Positions 34,585 to 42,879 of a stretch of 64,000 nucleotides of DNA are shown piece after piece (within the stretch, counting starts at the first letter, position 1; each line of letters begins with the position of its first letter). A model generated the notes under the pieces. It was given only the letters and a program-made list of their open reading frames with translations. It had not been told where the DNA came from and did not search any database. Source of the DNA: Ruegeria sp. AD91A (lineage in GTDB: Bacteria; Pseudomonadota; Alphaproteobacteria; Rhodobacterales; Rhodobacteraceae); assembly GCF_003443535.1 (NCBI RefSeq), contig NZ_CP031947.1:1-64000 (forward strand), read 5' to 3'. The translations under genes were made by a program, and so were the position numbers.

Positions 34585-35699
34585 GGGTCATTCGCAGACT
34601 TCGTCGCGGCACCGGGTGCGGTACGATAGATGAAAGGCGCATCCGCTTTGGCGGCATGTTTGTTTGCCTGGTTTTGCAGGGTCTGATGAAGGGGTGATTT
34701 GATGCAAACGGGATCGGTGGCGCTTGCGTCTCCGACAACGGCCATGGCCTGACAGCGGCAGCCGCCAAAATCAATGGTTTTGCGTTCGCAGGTTTTGCAC
34801 GGGTCCGACATCCATTCCGTTCCGCGATAAGCATTGAACGCGCTGCCACTGTACCAGATATCCGCAAGCGGTTTGTCCTGCACCCTGTCAAATGTCAGAT
34901 GCGGGATGGACTGTGCCGCATGGCAAGGCAGAACCAGACCGTCTGGCGCCACGTTCAGCCCGGTTGTGCCCCAACCGCCCATACATCGCTTGGGATAGTC
35001 ATCATGATAGTCCGCCGGGACATAATCGATGACCAGTTGTCCCTTGAGGTCCTTCCTGGCCTCGGCCACCTGTCTCGTCACCTGTTGCGCCTGTTCCCGC
35101 GTCGGCATTAAGGCGTCCCTGTTCTTCAAGGCCCAGCCGTGGAATTGTACGGTTGCAACTTCGATCCGTCGCGCTCCCATTTCGCGCGCCAGTTCCAGCG
35201 CCCGCGGCAGTTGGTGGGCATTGTGACGGTGCAGCACGAAGTTCAGGGTCAGCGGAAACCCGATTTTTTTGATCCATTCGACCGTTTTCATTTTGCGGTC
35301 AAACCCACCTCGGTAGCCGCCTACCTTGTCCGCCATCGCGGCGTCAGTGCCCTGAAGAGAAAGCTGGATGTGGTCCAGGCCGACTTCGTCCAGCTCATGC
35401 AGGCGTCGCTCGGACAGTCCGATCGCCGAAGTGATCAGGTTGGTATATAGTCCAGCCTCACGCGCGGCGTTGACCAGCGCAACCAAGTCTCGGCGGGATG
35501 CGGGTTCTCCGCCTGACAGATGCAATTGCAAGACGCCAAGCGCCGCCGCTTCTCTGAAAACACGTGCCCAGGTTTCGGTATCCATTTCGCTGTCGAGTTT
35601 GGCCATTTCGACTGGGTTGGAGCAATAGGGGCAGGACAATGGGCATCGATGCGTCAGCTCGGCCAGCATGGCAATTGGGGGAGGGGTTTTTACCTGCAT
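34581..35699 (-). CDS. pqqE: PQQ synthesis radical SAM enzyme PqqE
   Basis: About 372 residues. The radical SAM cluster motif is CPLSCPYC near residue 20 (C-x3-C-x2-C). The C-terminal SPASM cysteines are visible in VLPCHAAQS, DPCKTCE and FGGCRCQAM. With PqqD it forms the carbon-carbon bond between Glu and Tyr of PqqA, the first step of PQQ synthesis. The ATG overlaps the pqqD stop. It is the last gene of pqqABCDE. Confidence 0.95.
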   Translation of the reverse strand: MQVKTPPPIAMLAELTHRCPLSCPYCSNPVEMAKLDSEMDTETWARVFREAAALGVLQLHLSGGEPASRRDLVALVNAAREAGLYTNLITSAIGLSERRLHELDEVGLDHIQLSLQGTDAAMADKVGGYRGGFDRKMKTVEWIKKIGFPLTLNFVLHRHNAHQLPRALELAREMGARRIEVATVQFHGWALKNRDALMPTREQAQQVTRQVAEARKDLKGQLVIDYVPADYHDDYPKRCMGGWGTTGLNVAPDGLVLPCHAAQSIPHLTFDRVQDKPLADIWYSGSAFNAYRGTEWMSDPCKTCERKTIDFGGCRCQAMAVVGDASATDPVCIKSPLHQTLQNQANKHAAKADAPFIYRTAPGAATKSANDP

Positions 35700-35974
35700 C
35701 AAATGACATCCAGAAAACGACGCACCCGAAGGGCATCCAGAAACCCCGAGCTGTCTTCGACAATCTGTTCTTCCGGGGCGTTGTACTTCTTTGACAGGCT
35801 TGCGGTGATCTGACCAAAGCTGCGTTGGCCGTCTACTTCGCTCAGAATCGCATGTCCGATCTGATCCAACGTCACGGCCCGTTCAGGTGCCAGCAGAACC
35901 CATTGTTCCCGCACAGAATCGTACTGGATGCGGACACCACGCGGAAGCAAGGGGACCTCCTGCGCCAACATCAT
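35699..35974 (-). CDS. pqqD: PqqA-binding chaperone PqqD
   Basis: 91 residues, the usual length. It starts MMLAQEVPLLPRGVRIQYDSV and contains WVLLAPERAV and VDGQRSFGQI, typical of the PqqD winged-helix-like peptide chaperone that presents PqqA to PqqE. I chose ATG 35974, which overlaps the pqqC stop as ATGA; an upstream in-frame extension would lie inside pqqC. Confidence 0.93.
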   Translation of the reverse strand: MMLAQEVPLLPRGVRIQYDSVREQWVLLAPERAVTLDQIGHAILSEVDGQRSFGQITASLSKKYNAPEEQIVEDSSGFLDALRVRRFLDVI

Positions 35975-36720
35975 GATGCCTGCCGCATCCGTAAACCGGT
36001 GTCCGGCTTCCATGCCCCGGGAGGAATTCGGGCAGGTTCGACATAAGCGCCCCACAAGGCATCCAGCTGCGACCAGAGGACATCGGTCTTGAATATCAGT
36101 GCTTTGGCTGCCGCTTCCTGTTTTTCTGCAGTGTCGGCATGATCCAATACCCATGCCAGGCCAAAGGCCACATCCTTGGGGGCTTCTTTCAGGCGGTTGC
36201 GGAAATAGGCAAGTGAGCTGTCATCCGCAAAATCGTAATGCTTAAGCAGGCCTTCGATCCTGTTGGCGTGAATCTTGGGAGCAAATAGTTCAGTGAGTGA
36301 GGCCGCAACCGCTTCCAGCAACGACTTTTCACGGACGTATCGCACGTAAGCGTCCACCGCAAATTTGGTGGCAGGCAATACGCCGTCACATGAGGCGACA
36401 TATTCCGGATCCAGACCGACTGCTTCGGCCAGTCGCAACCAGCGCCGGATACCACCTTCGTTGTCTTCCGTGCCGTCATGATCTTCGATCCGCGACCGCC
36501 AGGCTCGGCGCAGCGCGGGATCATCTACACGCGACATGAAGGCGGCGTCCTTCATCGGGATGGAATGCTGATAATAGTAGCGGTTGATCACCCAGGCCCG
36601 CACTTCGTCAGGCGTGCATTGACCACCGTGCAGGCGATGATGAAAAGGATGCAAGTCGTGGTAACGCTCGGCTCCGATCTGACGAAGCCGGGCCTCGAAC
36701 TCTTTGCGGCTTTGGGTCAT
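35971..36720 (-). CDS. pqqC: Pyrroloquinoline-quinone synthase PqqC
   Basis: 249 residues, all-helical oxidase that carries out the final ring closure and eight-electron oxidation to PQQ. Recognisable stretches are YHDLHPFHHRLHGGQCTP near 19-36, WVINRYYYQHSIPMKDAAF and the later RIEDHDGTEDNEGGIRRWL. It overlaps pqqB by four bases and pqqD by four. Confidence 0.96.
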   Translation of the reverse strand: MTQSRKEFEARLRQIGAERYHDLHPFHHRLHGGQCTPDEVRAWVINRYYYQHSIPMKDAAFMSRVDDPALRRAWRSRIEDHDGTEDNEGGIRRWLRLAEAVGLDPEYVASCDGVLPATKFAVDAYVRYVREKSLLEAVAASLTELFAPKIHANRIEGLLKHYDFADDSSLAYFRNRLKEAPKDVAFGLAWVLDHADTAEKQEAAAKALIFKTDVLWSQLDALWGAYVEPARIPPGAWKPDTGLRMRQAS

Positions 36721-37613
36721 AGTGTTATCTCCATGCCATCTTGGCCTATCGTCCAGCCTTTGGCCCGTGCCTGAGCGTTCTCAGTGCTGTCGGGGCGCAG
36801 AACCGGATTGGTGTTGTTCATGTGGATAAACACTTTCCGGCCGATTTTCATATCAGCGAAACCGGCGATCGATCCATCTGGGCCGTCCATCGACATATGG
36901 CCCATGCGCTTGCCCGTTTTCTGACCCAGCCCGGCCTGCACCATTTCTGTGTCGTGCCAAAGCGTGCCGTCGAAAAACAAAAGATCGGCCTCGTCAAGCC
37001 GAGCGCGCAACTCGGGCGTCAATGCGGCACAGCCCGGTATATAATACGCCGTCTTCCCTTGTGTGCTTAGTGCCACCCCGACAGTTTGTTCGCCAACCAG
37101 CTCGGTTTCGACGTGTTCCCCTTCAAGATACAGAGGCACTTTGCCGGGCACAGGGAACAAAGTTGCCTCCAAGCCTGAAACCAGTTCGAATGTCTCATTC
37201 AACGAGATCGACGCGCGTTTCACGACCGAGGCGTTCAAGGCGTCGAATATCGGATTCTGCGCTAGAACATCCTGAATGCTTTGAGTCGCAAACAGCGTAA
37301 ATGGCTGCATCTCGCGCAACGTGAGCAAGCCAGCCACATGGTCAATATCACCGTTTGTAACCAGTACAGAATTAATCGGCATCTCGCGCAACCCAGTCGG
37401 ATACAGGAGAGGTGTATTGCCGAGCTGTGCTCGAATATCCGGAGATGCGTTCAGGATGGCCCAGTTCTGACCATCGGGGGACACGGCGAGTGATGACTGC
37501 GTCTGCGCGGGAATAACTCCGCTTCGGGCCAGATTGCAGTTCTCACATCCACAATTCCATTGCGGAAGGCCGCCTCCAGCAGCGGCCCCAAGTATTATTG
37601 CGCGCAACGTCAT
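36717..37613 (-). CDS. pqqB: PqqB, metallohydrolase-fold oxygenase of PQQ synthesis
   Basis: 298 residues with the beta-lactamase-like fold. It begins with the conserved IILGAAAGGGLPQWNCGCENC, has VLVTNGDIDHVAGLL at about 86-100 and ends with FIHMNNTNPVL. PqqB hydroxylates the tyrosine ring of the cross-linked Glu-Tyr. It is separated from pqqA by 23 bases. Confidence 0.95.
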   Translation of the reverse strand: MTLRAIILGAAAGGGLPQWNCGCENCNLARSGVIPAQTQSSLAVSPDGQNWAILNASPDIRAQLGNTPLLYPTGLREMPINSVLVTNGDIDHVAGLLTLREMQPFTLFATQSIQDVLAQNPIFDALNASVVKRASISLNETFELVSGLEATLFPVPGKVPLYLEGEHVETELVGEQTVGVALSTQGKTAYYIPGCAALTPELRARLDEADLLFFDGTLWHDTEMVQAGLGQKTGKRMGHMSMDGPDGSIAGFADMKIGRKVFIHMNNTNPVLRPDSTENAQARAKGWTIGQDGMEITL

Positions 37614-37636
37614 CTATTGTTGGCGCTTGCGGCTGA

Positions 37637-37738
37637 TCAGATCAGGCCGCCACCGCGCTCATCGTCATGATCGGGGCCGTACATGTTGATTTCCATGCCG
37701 CATTCGATTTCGCGAATAACAGGTCTGTTCCAAGCCAT
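37637..37738 (-). CDS. pqqA: PQQ precursor peptide PqqA
   Basis: 33 residues, missed by ORF cut-offs: it begins MAWNRPVIREIECGMEINMY and ends RGGGLI. The Glu and Tyr of the E-x3-Y core (EINMY) are the two residues joined to make PQQ. AGGAGGAGG lies just upstream of ATG 37738. Stop at 37637-37639. It heads the pqqABCDE operon. Confidence 0.95.
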   Translation of the reverse strand: MAWNRPVIREIECGMEINMYGPDHDDERGGGLI

Positions 37739-37800
37739 ATCAGGGTCCTCCTCCTAAGGTGTGCTGGTTTCCAATGTGGCAGGACTTATCGGATGGTGCG

Positions 37801-37818
37801 ACTCTTAATTCATAAGAA
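37801..37818. promoter_or_regulatory. Palindromic operator candidate of the pqq operon
   Basis: ACTCTTA-ATTC-ATAAGAA lies 63 bases before the pqqA start, a normal place for an activator or repressor site. The internal dyad is TCTTA/TAAGA. The same sequence with the same spacing is found at 29210-29227. The OmpR-type regulator gene ends 23 bases away. Confidence 0.5.
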
Positions 37819-37840
37819 AGAATTAGACTTTGGTCGGTAC

Positions 37841-38524
37841 TCAGCTGTCATCCAATAACGGAGCGACACCTTGAAGGCAAAACCCTTGATTGCGTATGGT
37901 TTTGATTTCAAACCCAAAATCGTCTGACGCTAGCTTTCTTCTCAGATACCCAATATAGACGTCCACCACATTTTCGTTGCTGGATCCTTCCTGCGACCAA
38001 AGCGTGTCAAACAGCTCTCCCCGGGAAATTGGCGATCCGGCCTGGCTGTTGAGCAACGTGAGCAGATCGAATTCACGTTCGGTGAGTGCAATGCTTGTCT
38101 CTCGGATTGAAATTGTTCTGTCCCGCGTGGATAGCCGCGCGGGGTCCGGGCGGTGAGAGAGTGCGCGCTGTTCCTGTACTTGCAATCGGGCGACAAGTTC
38201 ATCAAAGCTGAACGGCTTTACGACATAGTCATCGGCTCCGGCTTCCAGCCCTGCGGCGCGATGGTCGACATCCGATAGCGCCGACAACATCAGGATCGGG
38301 ATTCCGACCCCAGCACAGCGCGCAGCTCGGACCAGTTCGACACCGCTATCCGTTCCCAGCATCACATCAACAATCGCACCTGAGAATGCACCGCTTTTCA
38401 ACCGTTCCAACCCTTGGTCGGCGCGGTTTTCAGCCTCGGCTGAGTAGCCGTGCAGCGTCAGGCCCCGGACAAGGGCCGACGTGATTCTGGGGTCGTCATC
38501 TATGATCAGAAGCTTGGAGACCAT
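37841..38524 (-). CDS. OmpR-type response regulator
   Basis: 227 residues. The receiver has LLIIDDDPRITSALV, the phospho-acceptor in GAIVDVMLGTDSG and Lys in DYVVKPFSFDE. The winged-helix domain has LTEREFDLLTLLNSQAGSPISR and ENVVDVYIGYLRRKL. It follows its kinase by nine bases and precedes pqqA, so it is a candidate regulator of PQQ synthesis and, through the shared palindrome, of the lut-like operon. Confidence 0.88.
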   Translation of the reverse strand: MVSKLLIIDDDPRITSALVRGLTLHGYSAEAENRADQGLERLKSGAFSGAIVDVMLGTDSGVELVRAARCAGVGIPILMLSALSDVDHRAAGLEAGADDYVVKPFSFDELVARLQVQEQRALSHRPDPARLSTRDRTISIRETSIALTEREFDLLTLLNSQAGSPISRGELFDTLWSQEGSSNENVVDVYIGYLRRKLASDDFGFEIKTIRNQGFCLQGVAPLLDDS

Positions 38525-38533
38525 GTATTTATT

Positions 38534-40135
38534 CTATGCCTTCGCCAGCGGTAATCGAATGCAGACAATTGTACCGGCATTTGATCCCAGAGCATTGTTG
38601 CGAGGAACCGGGCTTGCCACCGAAATGGTTCCTTCATGGGCCTCGACGACCCATCTGGCCAGTGCCAGCCCGACACCGAAGCCCTGACTGTTTGCCGCCC
38701 CTCCCTGAACAAACCGCTCGAAGATCCGGGTTTGGGCGCCATCGGGAATGCCGGGGCCGTTATCCGTTAGCTGTATTTGAACACCGCTGTCTACTGTTTT
38801 ACCGGACAGTAACAACGCCTTCCCTTCGCGCGCATGTCGGATCGCATTGCGTATCAGGCTAAGCAGGACCTGACGAATCCAATTCAGGTCACAGTGCAAC
38901 GAACAATCCGGGAAGCGGCCCGTTTCGAGCTGCATGTTGGCGCTGTCGATTTCAGGCTGAATGTCGCTGACAATTGTTTGTATCAGATCGCATAGTGCAA
39001 CGTTAGTTGGTTCCAGAGCCAGCTCACCGGTTTCGGATCGGGCGACGCGTAGCAAATCATCGATGCTCTGGTTCAGTTTTGCGGCGCTGTTTTCGATTGT
39101 TGCCAACACCTCTGGCGCGGTCTGGACATCCCTCTGGCCAATCTGAGCTTCCATCATGATCACCGTCAGCGGTGTGCGCAGTTCGTGACTGACATCAGCA
39201 AAAAAGCGGCGCCGGTTTTCGTCAATCTTGGACAGGGATTCGTTTGCAGCGCTAAGTTCCCGGGTTCGCTGGGCAATGGTCTCGTTTAACCGGGCCCACT
39301 CTGCGTCAACCTCGGCCTGGCGTTGTCTCAATGCAGCCGCCATGCGGTTGGTCTCGCCATATAACTGGCCGATCTCATCATTGCGGGTTTGCGGCAGCGA
39401 AATTGCGAATTCGGATTGGCCGACCTGAACCGCCGCATTGCGCAGCCGATCCAGGCGAGAGAACTGCGGCCGCACCAGACCAAAGTAGAACCACGCCGTG
39501 CTGAGCAAGGCGAATAATGCCAGTGTCAGTGCCACCCAAGTCAGAACCAGGCGGGTCCTTTCGATCCCGGCCAATACGGAATTTCGAAACAGAACCTCGG
39601 TATTCACCGCCTGACTGAGCAGAGGATCAAACGCCGACGCAAACGAGTCGACATGGGCACGCAGCCGCGCCTGATCGGCCTCCGCGTCGGCCAGCCCTTC
39701 CAGCGTGCTGGCCAGAAGCGCCTCCATTCTGGCCAGACCCAAGGATTGGGTTCCGTAACGCGATTGTTCGTCCAGCCCCAGGGACTGAACCGCGGCAACA
39801 GCGTCTTCCACATCAGAACGAAGCTGCAGAAACGTTGTCGCAATCTGGTCTCGGATCGGGGAAAGGCGATCAATTCGTGACTCGACTGTTTGGCCGGTTT
39901 GTATCGACTCGGTTGCGATCACAAGAAAGGTGGCGGCCTGGGTCGACAGAGCCGCATAGCGTGCCATACGGGTTTCCGAAGCCAGCGCGGTTTCCAGACG
40001 GCTGGCGACGTTCTGCATCCCGAAGTAAAGGGTTGCGGCCGCCAGCAAGGTGCCTGATCCAAGCACGACGGCACCAAGGCCCAGCCGGGTTTTCAGAAGC
40101 AGACTGCGCTTTGCGGTTTGTGGCGCGGCTGTCAC
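38534..40135 (-). CDS. Membrane sensor histidine kinase
   Basis: 533 residues. A first membrane span at about 17-40 and a second near 215-238 enclose a periplasmic, helical sensing region of about 175 residues. A HAMP-like segment follows, then HisKA with VSHELRTPLTVIMMEAQ, N-box LIRNAIRHAREGK, and DNGPGIPDG and GFGVGLALA. It is paired with the adjacent OmpR regulator. The signal is unknown; location between pqqA and the lutEF-like genes suggests alcohol, PQQ or lanthanide status. Confidence 0.88.
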   Translation of the reverse strand: MTAAPQTAKRSLLLKTRLGLGAVVLGSGTLLAAATLYFGMQNVASRLETALASETRMARYAALSTQAATFLVIATESIQTGQTVESRIDRLSPIRDQIATTFLQLRSDVEDAVAAVQSLGLDEQSRYGTQSLGLARMEALLASTLEGLADAEADQARLRAHVDSFASAFDPLLSQAVNTEVLFRNSVLAGIERTRLVLTWVALTLALFALLSTAWFYFGLVRPQFSRLDRLRNAAVQVGQSEFAISLPQTRNDEIGQLYGETNRMAAALRQRQAEVDAEWARLNETIAQRTRELSAANESLSKIDENRRRFFADVSHELRTPLTVIMMEAQIGQRDVQTAPEVLATIENSAAKLNQSIDDLLRVARSETGELALEPTNVALCDLIQTIVSDIQPEIDSANMQLETGRFPDCSLHCDLNWIRQVLLSLIRNAIRHAREGKALLLSGKTVDSGVQIQLTDNGPGIPDGAQTRIFERFVQGGAANSQGFGVGLALARWVVEAHEGTISVASPVPRNNALGSNAGTIVCIRLPLAKA

Positions 40136-40923
40136 GATTTCCGCCTCATCAGGCCCCGGGCCGGATCATACCCCCAAACGGCGATCGCGCTCAGTATCGC
40201 AGTTGATGCCAGAACCCACAGCAGGGCCCCCCAGTTGATCTGCAAGTAAAGCAGAAACCGGATCAACTCGACCACATGCGTGAAAGGATTGAGCGCACAG
40301 ATATCACGCAGCAACGGCGAGCTTTCAGCCATTTTCCACAGCGGATAGAGGGCGGAAGACAAGAAGAACATCGGGAAGATGACAAAGTTCATTACGCCGG
40401 CAAAATTCTCTAGTTGCCTGATGAAACTGGACAGCACCAGCCCCAGCGCGCCCAGCATCAGACCGCCCAGAACCAATCCCGGTAGAACCGCGACATAACC
40501 GGGCAACGGCAGGACAATGCCGAACAAAGCGGCCAATGCGAGAAACGTATAGACCTGCAGGATGGATATCGCCGTTGATCCCAGCAGGCGGCAGAGCAAC
40601 AACCACCAGCGCGGGAACGAACTGGTCAGCAGCAGACGCATCGAGCCCATCTCGCGGTCATAGACAAGGCTCAGTGAGCTTTGCATCCCATTGAACAACA
40701 GAACCATCGCACAGAGGCCAGGGATGATATAGGTCTCGTAGGTGATATAGGTCTGATAGGGTGGAATTATCGACAGGCCCAGGGCGGCACGAAACCCTGC
40801 AGCGAAAATCAAAAGCCAGACCATTGGCCGAACCAGAGCTGCGAGAAATCGTTCACGTTGATGGATGAAACGCAGAAACTCGCGTTCGATGATGGCACGT
40901 GCGACACCCAGGAACCCGCTCAT
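40132..40923 (-). CDS. ABC-2 type permease of PQQ alcohol systems (LutF/PedC-like)
   Basis: 263 residues with about six membrane spans. It shows FIHQRERFLAALVRPMVWLL near 20-40, GMQSSLSLVYDREMGSMRLLL near 85 and ALYPLWKMAE later, as in the PQQ-linked ABC-2 permease family. Named PedC in Pseudomonas and LutF in Methylobacterium. It overlaps the kinase gene by four bases at one end and the ATPase gene at the other. It is probably the channel used with the lutA-like binding protein at 29357. Confidence 0.85.
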   Translation of the reverse strand: MSGFLGVARAIIEREFLRFIHQRERFLAALVRPMVWLLIFAAGFRAALGLSIIPPYQTYITYETYIIPGLCAMVLLFNGMQSSLSLVYDREMGSMRLLLTSSFPRWWLLLCRLLGSTAISILQVYTFLALAALFGIVLPLPGYVAVLPGLVLGGLMLGALGLVLSSFIRQLENFAGVMNFVIFPMFFLSSALYPLWKMAESSPLLRDICALNPFTHVVELIRFLLYLQINWGALLWVLASTAILSAIAVWGYDPARGLMRRKS

Positions 40924-41666
40924 GTCGCAACCTCGGTTCGGGACAGGAACCAGTCGGGCAGGGTTTGATCCCCCCGCAGGCTGCCTGTCTGCCCACTGGC
41001 AATAATCTGACCGCGATGCAGAACCAGCAGCTGGTCGTCGTCGCGCACTTCATCTGTCAGGTGCGTGGCCCACAAGATGCACAACCCCTGTTCCGCCAGG
41101 TCGTGCACATGGTCGGTTATCGCGTGCCGTGCCGCGGCATCAAGCCCAACTGTTGGCTCGTCCAACAGCAACACCGATGGTTCGTGCAGCAGGGCACGAG
41201 CCAGTTCCATCCGACGGCGATGACCACCATTAAGATCGCGTACACGTTCCCCGGCACGTTCCCGCATGTTCAGCCGATCCAGCGCTGCGTCGATACGGTC
41301 GGGGACATCGGATCGAGGTAGCCCATGCAGCGCGGCAAAATAGGTCATGTTCTGGCGTACCGTCAAACCCAGATCCAGTGTCGGTTGCTGAAAGACCACG
41401 CCGAGCTTTGCCAGCGCCTTGCGCGGGGATTGGCGAAGATTATGGCCTGCGACCGTGATTTCACCATCTGGCGCTACTAGCAATCGCGTGAGCAACGACA
41501 CCAGTGTCGATTTCCCAGCCCCATTCGGACCAAGCAGACCGCAGAACGTCCCCGCCAACACGTCAAAAGAGACAGCATCCAAAGCCGTCTTGGCGCCATA
41601 GTGAAAACTCAGGTCGCGTACCGCGAGACCAGGATTGGATTCCGCCGAAGGGCGCGCGTCTGACAT
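40920..41666 (-). CDS. ABC ATPase of PQQ alcohol systems (LutE/PedB-like)
   Basis: 248 residues. Walker A GPNGAGKST, Q-loop VVFQQPTLDLGL, a signature replaced by LNGGHRRR, Walker B VLLLDEPTVGLD and H-loop WATHL. The LNGGHRRR signature is typical of the PQQ-linked ABC ATPase group. I chose ATG 41666, preceded by GGAGGAAGA; a longer frame exists upstream without support. It is the first gene of a run through permease, kinase, regulator and pqq genes on the minus strand. Confidence 0.87.
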   Translation of the reverse strand: MSDARPSAESNPGLAVRDLSFHYGAKTALDAVSFDVLAGTFCGLLGPNGAGKSTLVSLLTRLLVAPDGEITVAGHNLRQSPRKALAKLGVVFQQPTLDLGLTVRQNMTYFAALHGLPRSDVPDRIDAALDRLNMRERAGERVRDLNGGHRRRMELARALLHEPSVLLLDEPTVGLDAAARHAITDHVHDLAEQGLCILWATHLTDEVRDDDQLLVLHRGQIIASGQTGSLRGDQTLPDWFLSRTEVAT

Positions 41667-41886
41667 TCTTCCTCCGTCCCGGACCGTGGGTCTTGACAGC
41701 AGCTTGCAATGTCGGGCCGCGTTTCTCAACCTTCCAGTCTGAGGCTCGTCCACGACTTAAGTATGTGAAGGTTCACGGATTTGATGCATGTGCCCGCAGG
41801 ATTTGTCGCGACGTTTCGACCAACTGAGTTTGTGAGGCGAAGCGGTGCCTTATTGGCGGTAGCAACCGTATTGCGGAAACCGCTCT

Positions 41887-42771
41887 TCAGTTCGCGGCCA
41901 GCAAAAATGATCGTAACTCGTTGAAGGCGGGGGATCTGCTGAACGATGGAGTAAATTTCGCCACCATTGCACTCGGAAGCTTCAACGAGGCTGAAAAAGG
42001 GCGGACCAGATCGCCAGAGTCCAGCAAGTTCTGTACCAGAATTTCGTGCGCCATCAACACGCCGCCGCCATGACGCGCCTCCTCCAGCGCGACAGAATAT
42101 AGCGAGTGTACAGTTCCCGTCTGCGGCACGTTTGCTCCACCAGGCTGACTGTTCAACCAATTGCCCCAATCATTTGCCCACGACCCGTCATGGAGAAGTG
42201 TTTCCTTCGAAAGATCCGAAACAGAATTCAATCTGTCCGCGACTGAGGGGGCGCAAACTGGGAAAATCACATCTTCCGCTATTCTGATTTCGTTTGCTCC
42301 GATCAGCTCACTAGTAAAAAACAGGGTCATGTCAAAAGGTTCACGCGCGAGGTTTGGCGGTGTTTCGAGTGCAACAACAGACACGGACAAATCCGGAGCA
42401 ATACGCCTTAGCTTTCCAAGCCGCGGGGCCAGCCACAACTGCGCGATCGACGGCAACGCAGCAACTTTGACCTTCCGAGGCAAGGCCTTGCTTCGGAGTT
42501 CCTGCACAGCCATTCCCAATTGGTCAAACGCCTGGCTAAACCCGGGCAAAAGCTCTTCGGCGAGCGCCGTCATCTCAACCCCACGGGCATTTCGGACAAA
42601 AAGTTGGGTGCCCGCCCAAGCTTCCAGGGTCTTGACGTGCTGGGTTATCGCGCCCGCGGTAACGGATAGCTCGTCTGCCGCAGCGGCAAAACTTCCCAGC
42701 CGAGCTGCTGCCTCAAATGCTCGCAGGGCATTGAGATGTGGACCTTTTGGACGACGAGGAGAAAGTGACAT
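41887..42771 (-). CDS. LysR-type transcriptional regulator, GcvA-like
   Basis: 294 residues. The N-terminal winged helix reads LNALRAFEAAARLGSFAAAADEL, VTAGAITQHVKTLEAWAGTQLF, typical of the GcvA/AmpR subgroup. The substrate domain follows. It is divergent from glyA across 108 bases, so it may control serine hydroxymethyltransferase and glycine metabolism. The effector is not known. Confidence 0.87.
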   Translation of the reverse strand: MSLSPRRPKGPHLNALRAFEAAARLGSFAAAADELSVTAGAITQHVKTLEAWAGTQLFVRNARGVEMTALAEELLPGFSQAFDQLGMAVQELRSKALPRKVKVAALPSIAQLWLAPRLGKLRRIAPDLSVSVVALETPPNLAREPFDMTLFFTSELIGANEIRIAEDVIFPVCAPSVADRLNSVSDLSKETLLHDGSWANDWGNWLNSQPGGANVPQTGTVHSLYSVALEEARHGGGVLMAHEILVQNLLDSGDLVRPFSASLKLPSAMVAKFTPSFSRSPAFNELRSFLLAAN

Positions 42772-42879
42772 CTACTTGAGCCTTAGTTTTTCTGCGGCAA
42801 ATAAATAGCAATACTGATTTGCTTCCGCCAGTGAAACTCTGGATTTTGGATTAAACCAAAACGCATCGGAGGAGCCCGG

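Noticed and set aside
42772..42879. Possible glycine riboswitch before glyA
   Set aside because: The 108-base gap has no matching conserved core or hairpin pattern; LysR control is more likely.
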